Shown: positions 1-10,234 of the stretch, one piece after another
Layout of the letters: the number at the start of each line of letters is the position of its first letter
How positions within the stretch are numbered: the first letter of the stretch is position 1
From: an uncultured Erysipelotrichaceae bacterium
Lineage (GTDB): Bacteria > Bacillota_I > Bacilli_A > Erysipelotrichales > Erysipelotrichaceae
DNA length: 64,000 nt
Assembly: GCA_947649125.1 (NCBI GenBank)
Contig: CANSQL010000001.1
Span: forward strand, 62,001 to 126,000
Reading direction: 5' to 3'
Position numbers and translations under genes: made by a program
The notes under the pieces: model-generated
Database searches by the model: none
What the model saw: only the letters and a program-made list of their open reading frames with translations
Told to the model about the DNA's origin: nothing

Positions 1-709
1 GGCGCATATCTGCCTTATTGAAACGCATATGCTTGCCCTTTTTCCAAAAGTAATACAATAGTACAAGGGCGGATAGTATCTGTGAGGAGATGGTTGCGAT
101 TGCGGCACCGCCTACGCCCCAGTGGAAGATGAAGATATAGAGCGGATCGAGAATGCAGTTTAATACAGCGCCGATCACAATGCTGTACATGGAAAGTGCG
201 GGACTGCCGTCGGTTCTTGCCATATTTGAAAGTGAAATGCCGAGCACATTGAACGGAAGTCCGATAAAAATAATTGCCGCATACTGCATCGAATACTCCA
301 TATTTGCATCGGTAGCACCGAACAGAGTCAAAATCGGTTTGAGAAAAACAAGTCCGATCACCGCAATGACGATACCGCTCAAAACTGACAATGTAAGCAC
401 GTTGCCTAAGGTCTGTTGAGCCTCACGCTCTCTTTTTTCACCAAGCTTGATTGAGGCATATGCACTGCCTCCGGCTCCGATCAAGGTCGCAATCGCAAGC
501 ACGATGGATACGATAGGAAACGCAACCGTCGTTGCGGCATTTCCCAAATATCCTACCCCTTGCCCGATAAAGATCTGATCTACGATATTGTAAACTGCAT
601 TTACCAGCATCGAAATGACTGCCGGCAGCGCAAATACCCGCAGGAGCTTGCCGATCGGCTCATACCCTAACGGATTTCTGTCTGTTGTTATTGTTGCTTC
701 ACTGTTCAT
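1..709 (-). CDS. MATE family efflux transporter, 3'-truncated by window edge
   Basis: Reading inward from an ATG at 707-709, the frame is open to the window edge and gives about 236 N-terminal residues of a multidrug and toxin extrusion (MATE) antiporter. It begins MNSEATITTDRNPLGYEPIG, followed by the hydrophobic stretch LPAVISMLVNAVYNIVDQIF that is typical of MATE helix 1, and later by VAFPIVSIVLAIATLIGAGG. Such proteins export cationic drugs or metabolites in exchange for Na+ or H+. An in-frame ATG at 719-721 adds four residues; the GGAAGGG upstream abuts that ATG and lies 12 nt from the one chosen, so the start is not certain. The C-terminal half is outside the window and the substrate cannot be told. 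Confidence 0.9.
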   Translation of the reverse strand, partial: MNSEATITTDRNPLGYEPIGKLLRVFALPAVISMLVNAVYNIVDQIFIGQGVGYLGNAATTVAFPIVSIVLAIATLIGAGGSAYASIKLGEKREREAQQTLGNVLTLSVLSGIVIAVIGLVFLKPILTLFGATDANMEYSMQYAAIIFIGLPFNVLGISLSNMARTDGSPALSMYSIVIGAVLNCILDPLYIFIFHWGVGGAAIATISSQILSALVLLYYFWKKGKHMRFNKADMR

Positions 710-818
710 TAAATTTCGCATCCCTTCCGTATTTCATAAAGCTGTGTCATTCATCTTGTATTTTTTTATTTGAAATGAAGTAAGTATACACCGTTTTTTA
801 AAGCTTCGCAAGTATAAA

Positions 819-850
819 ATTTCGAAATAAAACCGATCGCTAAGATCGGT
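819..850 (-). terminator. Intrinsic terminator after purA
   Basis: ACCGATC and GATCGGT form a 7-bp stem with a 5-nt loop at 832-850. On the minus strand a T-rich stretch (TTTTATTTCG) follows. It lies just past the purA stop codon and is the likely end of that transcript, separating it from the MATE gene. Confidence 0.6.
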
Positions 851-885
851 CAAGTAAATAGATTAATTAAGCGTACTGATGATTC

Positions 886-2196
<1,311 letters not shown>

Positions 2197-2201
2197 TCAT
2201 G

Positions 2202-2244
2202 AAAAAAGGTGTTTCCTTTCGCTTTTGATCGGAACACCTGTTCC
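2202..2244 (-). promoter_or_regulatory. purA leader: attenuator-like hairpin pair
   Basis: Between the purA promoter and its start codon, the RNA can form a terminator-like stem, AGGTGTTCC (2231-2239) with GGAAACACCT (2207-2216), followed by six U. The same AGGTGTTCC segment can instead pair with the first bases of the transcript: GGAACA-GG-TGTTCC at 2231-2244 is a perfect 6-bp hairpin. The two folds exclude each other. This is the layout expected of transcription attenuation with a very short leader. The effector is unknown; no known purine riboswitch fits in the available length. Confidence 0.55.
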
Positions 2245-2250
2245 TGTACT

Positions 2251-2279
2251 ATTATACAGAAATCGCATTCATTCGTCAA
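2251..2279 (-). promoter_or_regulatory. Sigma-A promoter of purA
   Basis: The minus strand shows TTGACG (2274-2279), a 17-nt spacer and TATAAT (2251-2256): a near-consensus vegetative promoter. Transcription should start near 2245, about 75 nt before the purA ATG. Confidence 0.8.
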
Positions 2280-2367
2280 TCCTAAACATAGCGAATGCGT
2301 AAGAAATTAACATTTTTAATTGAATATCATTTTATGATTAAAAATCATACATCAGAAAACCTGTATC

Positions 2368-2387
2368 AGGTACCTTAATCAGTACCT
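2368..2387. other. Inverted repeat downstream of the aminotransferase gene
   Basis: AGGTAC and GTACCT flank an 8-nt loop about 30 bp past the aminotransferase stop and about 90 bp upstream of the purA -35. There is no U-run on either side, so it is a weak terminator candidate or an operator. Its function is not assigned. Confidence 0.35.
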
Positions 2388-2416
2388 ATCGTTCTCAATC
2401 ACTGTATTTCAAGCTG

Positions 2417-3595
2417 TTAAGAGGATAAAAGGCCTCGATTCTTTAAAAACTGTTCAATTCTGGCTAAGGCTGTTTTGATTTCCTCAATACTGTAAGCATA
2501 CGAAACACGGATAAAGCCCTCACCTGCTTCACCGAAGGCAGTTCCCGGTACACATGCGACCTTTTGATCGGCCAATAATGCTTCACAGAAGCCTTCACTA
2601 GTCAGTCCTGTGCTTTTGATACACGGGAATATATAAAATGCACCCTGCGGCATATGTGTTTTTAAGCTGAGCTTATTAAAACCGTTGACGATAAAGTTAC
2701 GACGGGTAAGGTAGGAATCACGCATTTCTCTGACATGGTCCATACCGTTTCTTAAGCCCTCGATTGCCCCGTATTGGGCAGCGGTCGGAGCTGACATAAT
2801 GACATACTGATGAATCTTATTCATCGCTTTGATGAAATATTCATCGCCGCAAACATATCCTAAACGCCATCCGGTCATCGCAAAAGCTTTTGAAAAGCCG
2901 GAAATCAGCAGTACCTGATCCTTGATTTCAGGGAAATTAGCGAGGGAACAATGCTTCACATCATAAGATAATTCCGCATAGATTTCATCGCTGATCACAA
3001 GGATACCGCTTTCCTTGATAATCGGGACAATAGCTGTATAATCCTCATAGGTCATAACACCGCCGGTCGGATTGCTCGGAAAGTTTAAAAGAATCGCTTT
3101 TGTTTTCGGTGTAATTGCTGCCTGAAGTGCCTCTTTGGTGAGCTTGAATTGATTTTCCTCTTTCAGCTCGATCAGCACCGGTTTTGCCCCTGCCATAACG
3201 ACGCTTGGCTCATAAGCGACATATCCGGGACTTAAGACGATAACTTCATCCCCTTCATTGATGATGGCACGCATCGTAATATCGATTGCTTCACTGCCTC
3301 CGACAGTAACGATCACATTTTCCTTCGGCTGATAGGACAAATCAAAGCGTTGCTTTAAATAGCGGCAGATTTCCTTGCGCAGCTCAAACAGACCTTGATT
3401 GGCAGTATAGAATGTCTTGCCCTGTGAAATAGAATAGATCGCTGCCTCACGGATATGCCAAGGAGTCGCAAAATCGGGCTCACCGACACCGAGTGAAATA
3501 ACACCCTCGGTTTCGGATGCCAAATCAAAAAACTTACGAATGCCGCTCGGCTTTACCTGCTTAACGCGCTCACTCAGCATCATTTCTTTTTTCAT
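2417..3595 (-). CDS. PLP-dependent aminotransferase, class I/II (PatA/AspB-like)
   Basis: A 392-residue fold-type I aminotransferase. The pyridoxal-phosphate lysine is in SGFSKAFAMTGWRLGY. NFPSNPTGG, the aspartate in ISDEIYAEL and the terminal arginine in GFIRVSYAYS (binding the substrate carboxylate) are also present. It probably transfers amino groups between an amino acid and 2-oxoglutarate; aspartate, alanine or aromatic substrates cannot be separated by sequence alone. Its ATG overlaps the stop of the upstream Lrp/AsnC-type regulator (ATGA), so the two are translationally coupled, and the regulator probably senses the amino acid handled by this enzyme. Confidence 0.9.
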   Translation of the reverse strand: MKKEMMLSERVKQVKPSGIRKFFDLASETEGVISLGVGEPDFATPWHIREAAIYSISQGKTFYTANQGLFELRKEICRYLKQRFDLSYQPKENVIVTVGGSEAIDITMRAIINEGDEVIVLSPGYVAYEPSVVMAGAKPVLIELKEENQFKLTKEALQAAITPKTKAILLNFPSNPTGGVMTYEDYTAIVPIIKESGILVISDEIYAELSYDVKHCSLANFPEIKDQVLLISGFSKAFAMTGWRLGYVCGDEYFIKAMNKIHQYVIMSAPTAAQYGAIEGLRNGMDHVREMRDSYLTRRNFIVNGFNKLSLKTHMPQGAFYIFPCIKSTGLTSEGFCEALLADQKVACVPGTAFGEAGEGFIRVSYAYSIEEIKTALARIEQFLKNRGLLSS

Positions 3596-4080
3596 GGTGT
3601 CACAAGAAGCCGCTCTTTGACTTCTTCCTCCTCCTCGTAAATGATGCCTTCTCCCTTATATTTTTTCAGCACAAATAAGGTACAGGTACCGGTAACCTTA
3701 TCGATACAAGCCAATTTACTGCCGACAAAGTGCGCAATCTCCTGCATCGTTTTTCCGTAGATCGTTACGATAAACTCGCTTTTTCCGCTCATTAAATACA
3801 TGGTATCTACCTCTGGATAGCGATAAATCAGCTTAGCGATGCGATCGTAGCCGAATTCCCGCTCCGGCATGACGCTGACCTCAATCAGTGCCATTACACG
3901 ATCGACGTTTGTTTTATCCCAGTTGATCAAGGTGTGATGACCTAAAATCACCTTTTCCTTTGTCAGCTCATCGATTGCTTGATTTACCGATTCCGCAGAT
4001 TCATTCAACGCATCGGCCAAATCACAGGTGCTCATACGTGCGTCCTTTTCCAACAGCTTCAGTAATGCTGTTTCATTCAT
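3592..4080 (-). CDS. Lrp/AsnC family transcriptional regulator
   Basis: A protein of 162 residues with an N-terminal winged helix-turn-helix (LLKLLEKDARMSTCDLADAL) and a C-terminal RAM/ligand-binding domain (VMALIEVSVMPEREFGYDRI onward). The start at 4078-4080 is preferred over an upstream in-frame start because AGGGAG sits 8 nt before it and the protein then begins MNETALLKLLEKD, typical of the family. It heads a two-gene operon with the aminotransferase. Family members are feast/famine regulators that bind amino acids and usually control adjacent amino-acid genes and themselves. Confidence 0.88.
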   Translation of the reverse strand: MNETALLKLLEKDARMSTCDLADALNESAESVNQAIDELTKEKVILGHHTLINWDKTNVDRVMALIEVSVMPEREFGYDRIAKLIYRYPEVDTMYLMSGKSEFIVTIYGKTMQEIAHFVGSKLACIDKVTGTCTLFVLKKYKGEGIIYEEEEEVKERLLVTP

Positions 4081-4230
4081 ATGCGACACTCCCTTTCTTT
4101 TTTGTTTATATTGTATCCCCCATCGTTTAAGATGTAAACGAAAAACGATCATTTATCAATCTTTTTCAGAAATCATACTTCTTACAATACTGATACGCAG
4201 TGATAGAGAATTCTTATTTCAAAAAAATGC

Positions 4231-5820
4231 TCAATCATTACCTACTTCAGTCAGCACAAGACCTTTATTTTGATCCAATGCCCATTTGATTCCCCAATTA
4301 TTTAAGAAAATCAAGAGATTTCTGCCCTTTAAATCCTTGACTCGCTTGGTATCGCTGTTCAGATTTAAGGTATTTGGATCCAGTGATTGATCCTCAATCC
4401 ATCGTACACATTGATACGGCAATATATCCAGCTTGATATCCACATTATACTCGCTGATCAATCGCTGTTTCAATACATCAAACTGTAATACACCGACACC
4501 GCCGACAATGATTTCTTCCATACCGAGATTCAATTCCTGAAATACTTGAATTGCGCCTTCTTGGGCAATTTGTGTAATGCCCTTTGTGAATTGCTTGCGC
4601 TTCATCGTATCCTTTTGTGTGACTCGTGCAAAATGCTCGGGGGCAAAGGTCGGAATCTTATCAAACAGGAATTGATTTGCGGCGGAGCATAAGGTATCGC
4701 CGATCGCAAAAATTCCGGGATCGAATACACCGATCACATCTCCTGCATAAGCTTCCTCAATGATTTCACGATCCTGTGCCATAAACTGCTGAGGCTGTGC
4801 AAGCTTGATTTTCTTGCCGCCCTGCATATGATAGACTTCCATCCCCTTTTCAAAACGCCCGCTGCAGATACGCATAAAGGCAATTCGATCGCGATGCGCC
4901 TTATTCATATTCGCTTGAATCTTAAAGACAAAGGCGGTAAAGTCATTTTGAAACGGATCGATTTCACCGTTATTTGAGGATCGCGGAAGCGGAGATGTCG
5001 TCATGGAAAGGAAATGCTCTAAAAACGGTTCTACACCGAAATTAGTCAAGGCACTGCCGAAAAACACCGGTGTCAGTTTCCCCTGCGCAATCAAATCCTC
5101 ATCAAAGGCCGTGCTTGCCATATCCAAAAGCTCGCTGTCCTCTTTCAGCTGTTGAAAGAAATGATCGCCCAATACCGCACGAAAGCTGTCATCCGTTAAG
5201 CTTCCCTCCAGCTTTTCAGCCTCCTTTTGACCGTGATCGCCGCCGTGAAAGGCAATAATGCGCTCATGATCTCGTTCATAGACGCCTTTAAATTCCTTGC
5301 CTGAACCGATCGGCCAATTCATCGCATAGGTAGAGATTCCTAATTCATTTTCAATATGCTCCAACAGCTCAAAGGGGTCCATCGCTGCACGATCCATTTT
5401 ATTGATAAAGGTAAAAATCGGTATATGACGAAGCAAACAAACCTTAAACAGCTTCTTTGTCTGTGCCTCAACACCCTTAGAGCCGTCAATAACCATTACG
5501 GCCGAATCTGCCGCCATCAGTGTTCGATAGGTATCCTCACTGAAATCCTGATGTCCCGGTGTATCCAATATATTAATACAATAATCATTATATTCAAACT
5601 GCAATACGGATGAGGTAACCGAAATTCCACGCTGCTTCTCTATTTCCATCCAATCGGAAACTGCGTGCTTGTTTGCCTTTTTACCTTTTACGCTGCCGGC
5701 TTGATTGATTGCGCCGCCGTAAAGCAGCAGCTTTTCCGTCAAGGTCGTTTTACCGGCATCGGGATGGGATATAATAGCGAAGGTCCTTCTTCGCTCAATT
5801 TCATGTTGTAATGTTGTCAT
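4231..5820 (-). CDS. prfC: Peptide chain release factor 3 (RF3)
   Basis: A 529-residue translational GTPase that recycles RF1/RF2 from the ribosome after termination. The G1 loop SHPDAGKTTLTEKLL, G3 DTPGHQDFSEDT and G4 FINKMDR are intact and in order, followed by the domain II beta-barrel and the RF3-specific C-terminal domain. The start is ATG 5818-5820, preceded by GCGAGGATATT. It is monocistronic, with a promoter at 5896-5924. Length and motif order match RF3 rather than EF-G or LepA. Confidence 0.96.
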   Translation of the reverse strand: MTTLQHEIERRRTFAIISHPDAGKTTLTEKLLLYGGAINQAGSVKGKKANKHAVSDWMEIEKQRGISVTSSVLQFEYNDYCINILDTPGHQDFSEDTYRTLMAADSAVMVIDGSKGVEAQTKKLFKVCLLRHIPIFTFINKMDRAAMDPFELLEHIENELGISTYAMNWPIGSGKEFKGVYERDHERIIAFHGGDHGQKEAEKLEGSLTDDSFRAVLGDHFFQQLKEDSELLDMASTAFDEDLIAQGKLTPVFFGSALTNFGVEPFLEHFLSMTTSPLPRSSNNGEIDPFQNDFTAFVFKIQANMNKAHRDRIAFMRICSGRFEKGMEVYHMQGGKKIKLAQPQQFMAQDREIIEEAYAGDVIGVFDPGIFAIGDTLCSAANQFLFDKIPTFAPEHFARVTQKDTMKRKQFTKGITQIAQEGAIQVFQELNLGMEEIIVGGVGVLQFDVLKQRLISEYNVDIKLDILPYQCVRWIEDQSLDPNTLNLNSDTKRVKDLKGRNLLIFLNNWGIKWALDQNKGLVLTEVGND

Positions 5821-5895
5821 AATATCCTCGCTTTCTGTTATCGTTATAAAAAAGGCTTCCTACATCGTATCACTCGCTTTCTTAATATCCTTTTA

Positions 5896-5924
5896 ATTAT
5901 AGCATGAAGTGCCTTTCTTATCTA
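5896..5924 (-). promoter_or_regulatory. Sigma-A promoter of prfC
   Basis: On the minus strand TAGATA (5919-5924), a 17-nt spacer and TATAAT (5896-5901), with TGC directly before the -10 (extended -10). The leader to the prfC ATG is about 70 nt. Confidence 0.6.
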
Positions 5925-5960
5925 CTGTATTTTAGTTAAAATAACTGTCTCATAAAGCAT

Positions 5961-6007
5961 AAAAAAGAAGCATAATCTGTGTTATCGATATATTTCAGAT
6001 TTGCTTC
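5961..6007 (-). terminator. Intrinsic terminator of the cmk-der-gpsA operon
   Basis: GAAGCATAATCTG pairs with CAGATTTGCTTC with one bulge, and six U follow on the minus strand. It lies just after the gpsA stop codon. Confidence 0.75.
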
Positions 6008-6024
6008 TGATATGATTCGTTATA

Positions 6025-7026
6025 TTATTCGTTGATTTCGTTTTTTAAATCTCTCAGCATCAAATCATTGGCGGATTGATGCGGATTTTTGCCCTCGTAA
6101 ATGACACGATAGATTTCCGTTACGATCGGCATCGCAATTCCCAGCTGTTCCGCAACCTCATGAACGATTTTTACCGTGCGAATACCCTCGACCGTTTTGG
6201 TGTTCGTTTCCAGAAAATGCTTGGCATTTCCTTCCTTACCAATCGTATATCCTGCTTGAAAGTTACGTGAATGAACGCTTGTGCAGGTTACGATCAAATC
6301 ACCGATGCCCGTTAAGCCCATCATTGTGCTCTTTTGACCGCCCATCGCACTGCAATAGCGAATCATTTCGGCCAAGCCTCTTGTGATCAAGGCGGCTCTT
6401 GTATTATCACCGTATCCGAGTCCTGCAAGCATACCGCTCGCAAGCGCAATGGCATTTTTCAGCGCAACACCGATTTCACTGCCGATTTCATCATTTCCGC
6501 GATAAACGCGCAGATACTGATTGGAAAATAAATGCTGAATACGTTCTGCATCCGCTTCCTTTTGCGAAACGGCACAAATTGTCGTCAGCATGCGAATAAT
6601 AACTTCCTCTGCATGTGAGGGGCCGATCAAGGATACCACACTGCTCAGTTTGTCTGCGGGCATGACCTGACGAATCACCTCTGACATTCTTCCGTTGGTT
6701 TTGGGATGAAAGCCTTTTGCCGTATTCACGATGATGATGGGATGATCGACAAGCTCCTGTACCTGTGTACATACCGCTTCGATCGCAATGCTCGGAACAC
6801 TTAACACAATGACATCGGCATCTTTCACAACGTTGATATCTGTCGTAGCGCGCAACTTTTCATTTAAGTACACATCGGGAAAATATTTGCGATTTTGATG
6901 ATGCTCATTGATATCATTGATTTCAGCTTCATCCAAGCCGTAAATAATCACGTCCTCATTTTTATCCTGTAAAACCTGTGCTAAGGCAGTACCCCAGCTT
7001 CCGCTTCCGATAACAACTGTTTTCAT
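6025..7026 (-). CDS. gpsA: Glycerol-3-phosphate dehydrogenase [NAD(P)+] GpsA
   Basis: The enzyme reduces dihydroxyacetone phosphate to sn-glycerol 3-phosphate, the backbone for phospholipids. The 333-residue protein starts with the dinucleotide-binding motif GSGSWGTALAQVL. It also has NTAKGFHP, the catalytic lysine region GVALKNAIALASGM and the substrate-binding segment GLGYGDNTRAALITRGL. It is the last gene of the operon 9037 gene-cmk-der-gpsA, 7 nt after der. The der-gpsA pairing is conserved in B. subtilis. Confidence 0.96.
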   Translation of the reverse strand: MKTVVIGSGSWGTALAQVLQDKNEDVIIYGLDEAEINDINEHHQNRKYFPDVYLNEKLRATTDINVVKDADVIVLSVPSIAIEAVCTQVQELVDHPIIIVNTAKGFHPKTNGRMSEVIRQVMPADKLSSVVSLIGPSHAEEVIIRMLTTICAVSQKEADAERIQHLFSNQYLRVYRGNDEIGSEIGVALKNAIALASGMLAGLGYGDNTRAALITRGLAEMIRYCSAMGGQKSTMMGLTGIGDLIVTCTSVHSRNFQAGYTIGKEGNAKHFLETNTKTVEGIRTVKIVHEVAEQLGIAMPIVTEIYRVIYEGKNPHQSANDLMLRDLKNEINE

Positions 7027-7033
7027 AGGCTAC

Positions 7034-8347
7034 CTACTTTCTTTCACGCGCAATGATACGAAGTGTCGTTCCTGTAAAACCAAAGGCCTCGCGCAGACGA
7101 TTTTCCAAATAGCGCTGATAGGAAAAATGCAGCAGGCTCGGATCGTTCACAAACAGAACGATTGTCGGCGGTGCAACTGCGACTTGAGAAGCATAATAAA
7201 TCTTTAAGCGCTGCCCCTTGTGCGTCGGCGGCGGTGTCATCAGCTGAGCATCCATAATGACCTCATTGAGAATATTGGTTTGAATTCGCAGTAACGAAAA
7301 GTCATGGACCTCGTCGATCAAGGGCAACAGCGCATTGACACGCTGTCCGCTTTTCGCCGATACAAAGAGAATCGGCGCATAATCCAAATAAATAAACTCT
7401 TGACGAAGCTTTTTCGTTATCTGATTCATAGTTTGTTCATCTTTTTCAACCGTATCCCATTTGTTATAGACAAGAATTACGCCCTTGCCTGCTTCATGGG
7501 CATATCCCGCAACATGCTTGTCCTGTTCTCTGATCCCGAGCTCACCGTCAAGCACGACTAAGACGACATCACTGCGCTCGATTGCGCTCATCGCTCTTAA
7601 TACACTGTATTTTTCGATTGCCTCATAGACCTTGCCGCGCTTTCTGATACCTGCCGTATCAATAACGACATAGTCCTTGTCCTCATGATGAAAGGGCGTA
7701 TCGATCGCATCTCTTGTAGTACCCTCGATTTGACTGACGATTGAGCGTTCCTCTTTTAATAAGGCATTTACCAATGAAGATTTTCCGACATTCGGACGTC
7801 CGATCAGACAGAATTTCGTCATGCCCTCATAATCGTCCACTTTTTTATCGGGAAAGCTTTTCAATACCTCATCCAATATGTCACCGATACCGATGCCGTG
7901 AACACCGGAAATCGCAATCGGATCACCGATACCCAAATTATAGAATTCATAAATATTTGCCTGCATTTCGGCATTATCTACCTTATTGACCGCTAAAATA
8001 ACAGGCTTTTCACTGCGCTGAAGCATTCGTGCGATATATTCATCATCATTGGTGATGCCTTCCTTACCGTTGACGACAAAAATAATCACATCGGCTTCAT
8101 CAACGGCGATTTCCACCTGCATGCGGATTTCCTCTTGAAACGGCTGATCCGCAAGCTGAATGCCTCCGGTATCAATTAAGCGAAATTCCTGTGTCAGCCA
8201 TTCCACCTTACCGTAAATACGATCACGTGTTACTCCGGGAGTATCCTCGACAATGCTTTTGCGCTCCCCTATCATACGGTTAAAAATCGTTGATTTCCCA
8301 ACATTGGGACGACCAACGATCGCTGCGATTCCTTTAATCATAAGCAT
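7034..8347 (-). CDS. der: Ribosome biogenesis GTPase Der (EngA)
   Basis: A tandem double-GTPase needed for 50S ribosome assembly. Two complete G domains are visible: [12 protein letters not shown] with DTGGI and NKVD in the first, and [12 protein letters not shown] with DTAGI and NKWD in the second, followed by the C-terminal KH-like domain ([13 protein letters not shown]). It has 437 residues, the normal length. Translation may begin at the second ATG ([13 protein letters not shown]), two codons in. It sits between cmk and gpsA. Confidence 0.97.
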   Translation of the reverse strand: MLMIKGIAAIVGRPNVGKSTIFNRMIGERKSIVEDTPGVTRDRIYGKVEWLTQEFRLIDTGGIQLADQPFQEEIRMQVEIAVDEADVIIFVVNGKEGITNDDEYIARMLQRSEKPVILAVNKVDNAEMQANIYEFYNLGIGDPIAISGVHGIGIGDILDEVLKSFPDKKVDDYEGMTKFCLIGRPNVGKSSLVNALLKEERSIVSQIEGTTRDAIDTPFHHEDKDYVVIDTAGIRKRGKVYEAIEKYSVLRAMSAIERSDVVLVVLDGELGIREQDKHVAGYAHEAGKGVILVYNKWDTVEKDEQTMNQITKKLRQEFIYLDYAPILFVSAKSGQRVNALLPLIDEVHDFSLLRIQTNILNEVIMDAQLMTPPPTHKGQRLKIYYASQVAVAPPTIVLFVNDPSLLHFSYQRYLENRLREAFGFTGTTLRIIARERK

Positions 8348-8375
8348 GCTGTATTGTTAAGATACAGCCCACCTC

Positions 8376-9035
8376 CTATCCACATGTATCTGTGATGATC
8401 GTACTGATTTTCTCAACGACCTCATCTATCGTTAAATTGCTTGTATCAACAACGATTGCATCCTCCGCCTGCTTCAGCGGGGATTCTTTGCGATGCGTAT
8501 CCTGATAATCGCGCTGAACGATATCCTGATAGATCGTATCATAATCGGCACTGATTCCTTTTTGTGCGTATTCGTCGAAACGGCGCTTGGCTCTTGCTTC
8601 TACACTGGCCACCATATAGATTTTTACATCGGCATCAGGCAAAACAACGGTTCCGATATCGCGTCCGTCTAAGATATAGCCCTTTTCCTCTGCGATTTCC
8701 TGCTGCATCGCTACTAAGGCCCTGCGAACCCCTGCGAAGGCAGATACCTTTGAAGCAGCCATAGAAATATCATTGCTGCGTATTTCAACACTGACATTTT
8801 TATCGCCGATATAAACCTGCTTATTATCGTCAAAGCGAATATCCAAGTGCTTTACCATATCGCTTAAGGCAGCTTCATCGCTCAATGATATTCCCTGCTT
8901 CACTGCCGCAAATGCACAACAGCGATACATTGCTCCGGTATCTAAATGCATCAGTTGAAATTTTTTAGCCAATAGGTCCGCTATCGTACTCTTTCCGGCA
9001 GCACTCGGACCGTCAATCGCAATATTTATTTTCAT
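8376..9035 (-). CDS. cmk: Cytidylate kinase
   Basis: Phosphorylates CMP and dCMP using ATP, in pyrimidine salvage. The P-loop GPSAAGKSTIADLLA starts at residue 9, followed by HLDTGAMYRC and the GRDIGTVVLPDADVKIY segment that marks bacterial CMP kinases. It has 219 residues, as expected. The gene begins 1 nt after the upstream membrane-protein gene and is followed by der, so it is part of one transcript. Confidence 0.97.
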   Translation of the reverse strand: MKINIAIDGPSAAGKSTIADLLAKKFQLMHLDTGAMYRCCAFAAVKQGISLSDEAALSDMVKHLDIRFDDNKQVYIGDKNVSVEIRSNDISMAASKVSAFAGVRRALVAMQQEIAEEKGYILDGRDIGTVVLPDADVKIYMVASVEARAKRRFDEYAQKGISADYDTIYQDIVQRDYQDTHRKESPLKQAEDAIVVDTSNLTIDEVVEKISTIITDTCG

Positions 9036-9036
9036 A

Positions 9037-10044
9037 TTAAACCAATCCTCCGGCCTGAATGACCCAATAAATAATAATACCGATAATTACAAGCAGCGCT
9101 AAAATCAAGCATCCCAATATGACATTCAGCATTTTATTGGTTTTTTCAACGCCCTCGCTTAAATCATTAAGATCGTCCTCATATTCATTCAGCTGAACCC
9201 GAAGCTGTTGTGTTTCCTCTACAAGCTTCTGATGCAGTCTTTGTTCACGTTCTACCTCAGCCTGCAGCTCCTTTGTGGCAACCGGTTTCGGCTTTGGCTT
9301 ATGTGAAGCACTGCGTTTTTCCTGTTTTTCACTCGGTTCAGCTATGACTTTTGCATTGCTGTTTACTTCCTTGATTTCTGCGACAGGCTTTTCCTTTTGC
9401 TTTTTCAAGCTCAGCTTTTTGGCCTGCTTCGGTGTGCTCTTTGCTTCACTTTGCTCCTGCAGAAGCTCTGCCTTTGATGCTTCGATCGTAACATCCTGTT
9501 GAGGTTGAGCTTCGACCTTTGGCTCCTCAACACTCACCTCTTGTGCTTCAATCGGTGCGATTTCCTCTTCTAACAGGCTTTTGACCTGTGCCGCAATATC
9601 CTCACGATTCATTACGGCCGCATCCTCGTGCTTCACCTCTTTGATATCCTCTTCGATATTTTGAATGTAATCACTGCGCTTCGCTCGAGAAACGGAATTT
9701 AAGCGATTCAAAATATCGATTTGGGTATTTTCACTTTCACGATTACCCTTTTTTATATTATATTCACGAACCTCATTGATAAAATCATCTAAATATTCAT
9801 TGCGAAATTCCTGCATCGTAGAATCATTATCATCATAAATCGATGTTTCGATTCGTTCACGCTGCGGTGCATTAGGTTCTTCCTCAGTAATTGTTACTTT
9901 TTTAAAGATTGAAGGATCGATTTCATTTAAACGCTTTGCATAAGACTGCAGCTTTTCTTCCGGCGGTGTATCCGTACCGATGCTGTCATCTTCAATCTGC
10001 TTACGCAAATCTTCATAGCGCTTGACCCTTGATAAAGTTTCCAT
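9037..10044 (-). CDS. Uncharacterised tail-anchored coiled-coil protein
   Basis: Not recognised as a known family. The 335-residue product is highly charged: an acidic N-terminal half with dibasic repeats, a Lys/Pro/Ala/Glu-rich low-complexity middle, a coiled-coil heptad region around residues 255-300, and one hydrophobic segment at about residues 305-330 followed by only a few residues (ending IYWVIQAGGLV). This predicts a cytoplasmic protein tethered to the membrane by its C-terminus. It leads the operon with cmk, der and gpsA, after AGGAGG and a -10 (TATAAT, 10070-10075). A scaffolding or cell-division role would fit the shape but is not shown. Confidence 0.75.
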   Translation of the reverse strand: METLSRVKRYEDLRKQIEDDSIGTDTPPEEKLQSYAKRLNEIDPSIFKKVTITEEEPNAPQRERIETSIYDDNDSTMQEFRNEYLDDFINEVREYNIKKGNRESENTQIDILNRLNSVSRAKRSDYIQNIEEDIKEVKHEDAAVMNREDIAAQVKSLLEEEIAPIEAQEVSVEEPKVEAQPQQDVTIEASKAELLQEQSEAKSTPKQAKKLSLKKQKEKPVAEIKEVNSNAKVIAEPSEKQEKRSASHKPKPKPVATKELQAEVEREQRLHQKLVEETQQLRVQLNEYEDDLNDLSEGVEKTNKMLNVILGCLILALLVIIGIIIYWVIQAGGLV

Positions 10045-10069
10045 AAGAAAAACCTCCTAATCAAATATT

Positions 10070-10075
10070 ATTATA
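10070..10075 (-). promoter_or_regulatory. Putative -10 of the cmk operon
   Basis: TATAAT on the minus strand, 25 nt upstream of the first start codon of the 9037-10044 gene. No good -35 is seen at 16-18 nt, so this is a weak call. Confidence 0.4.
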
Positions 10076-10175
10076 CCAAACTTCTGCATGAAATGGTATG
10101 GATAATTCATAGAAATCAGGTAAAGTTGAAAAAAGGGTGATTCATTGTCACGGTAACAAGTGCTTCTGCAGGCGG

Positions 10176-10203
10176 AAAAGACATGAAATCATGATTTCAT
10201 GTC
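10176..10203 (-). terminator. 24-bp perfect palindrome ending the comG operon
   Basis: GACATGAAATCATGATTTCATGTC is a perfect palindrome at 10180-10203, followed on the minus strand by four U. It is the only hairpin downstream of the last comG-cluster gene. It is probably that operon's terminator, though the U-run is short. Confidence 0.5.
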
Positions 10204-10234
10204 TCAGTAAGTATTATCGTAAGTTATTCATTGA

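Noticed and set aside
4028-4273. Plus-strand frame across the Lrp gene start and the prfC end
   Set aside because: Shadow of two well-supported minus-strand genes, with no ribosome binding site.
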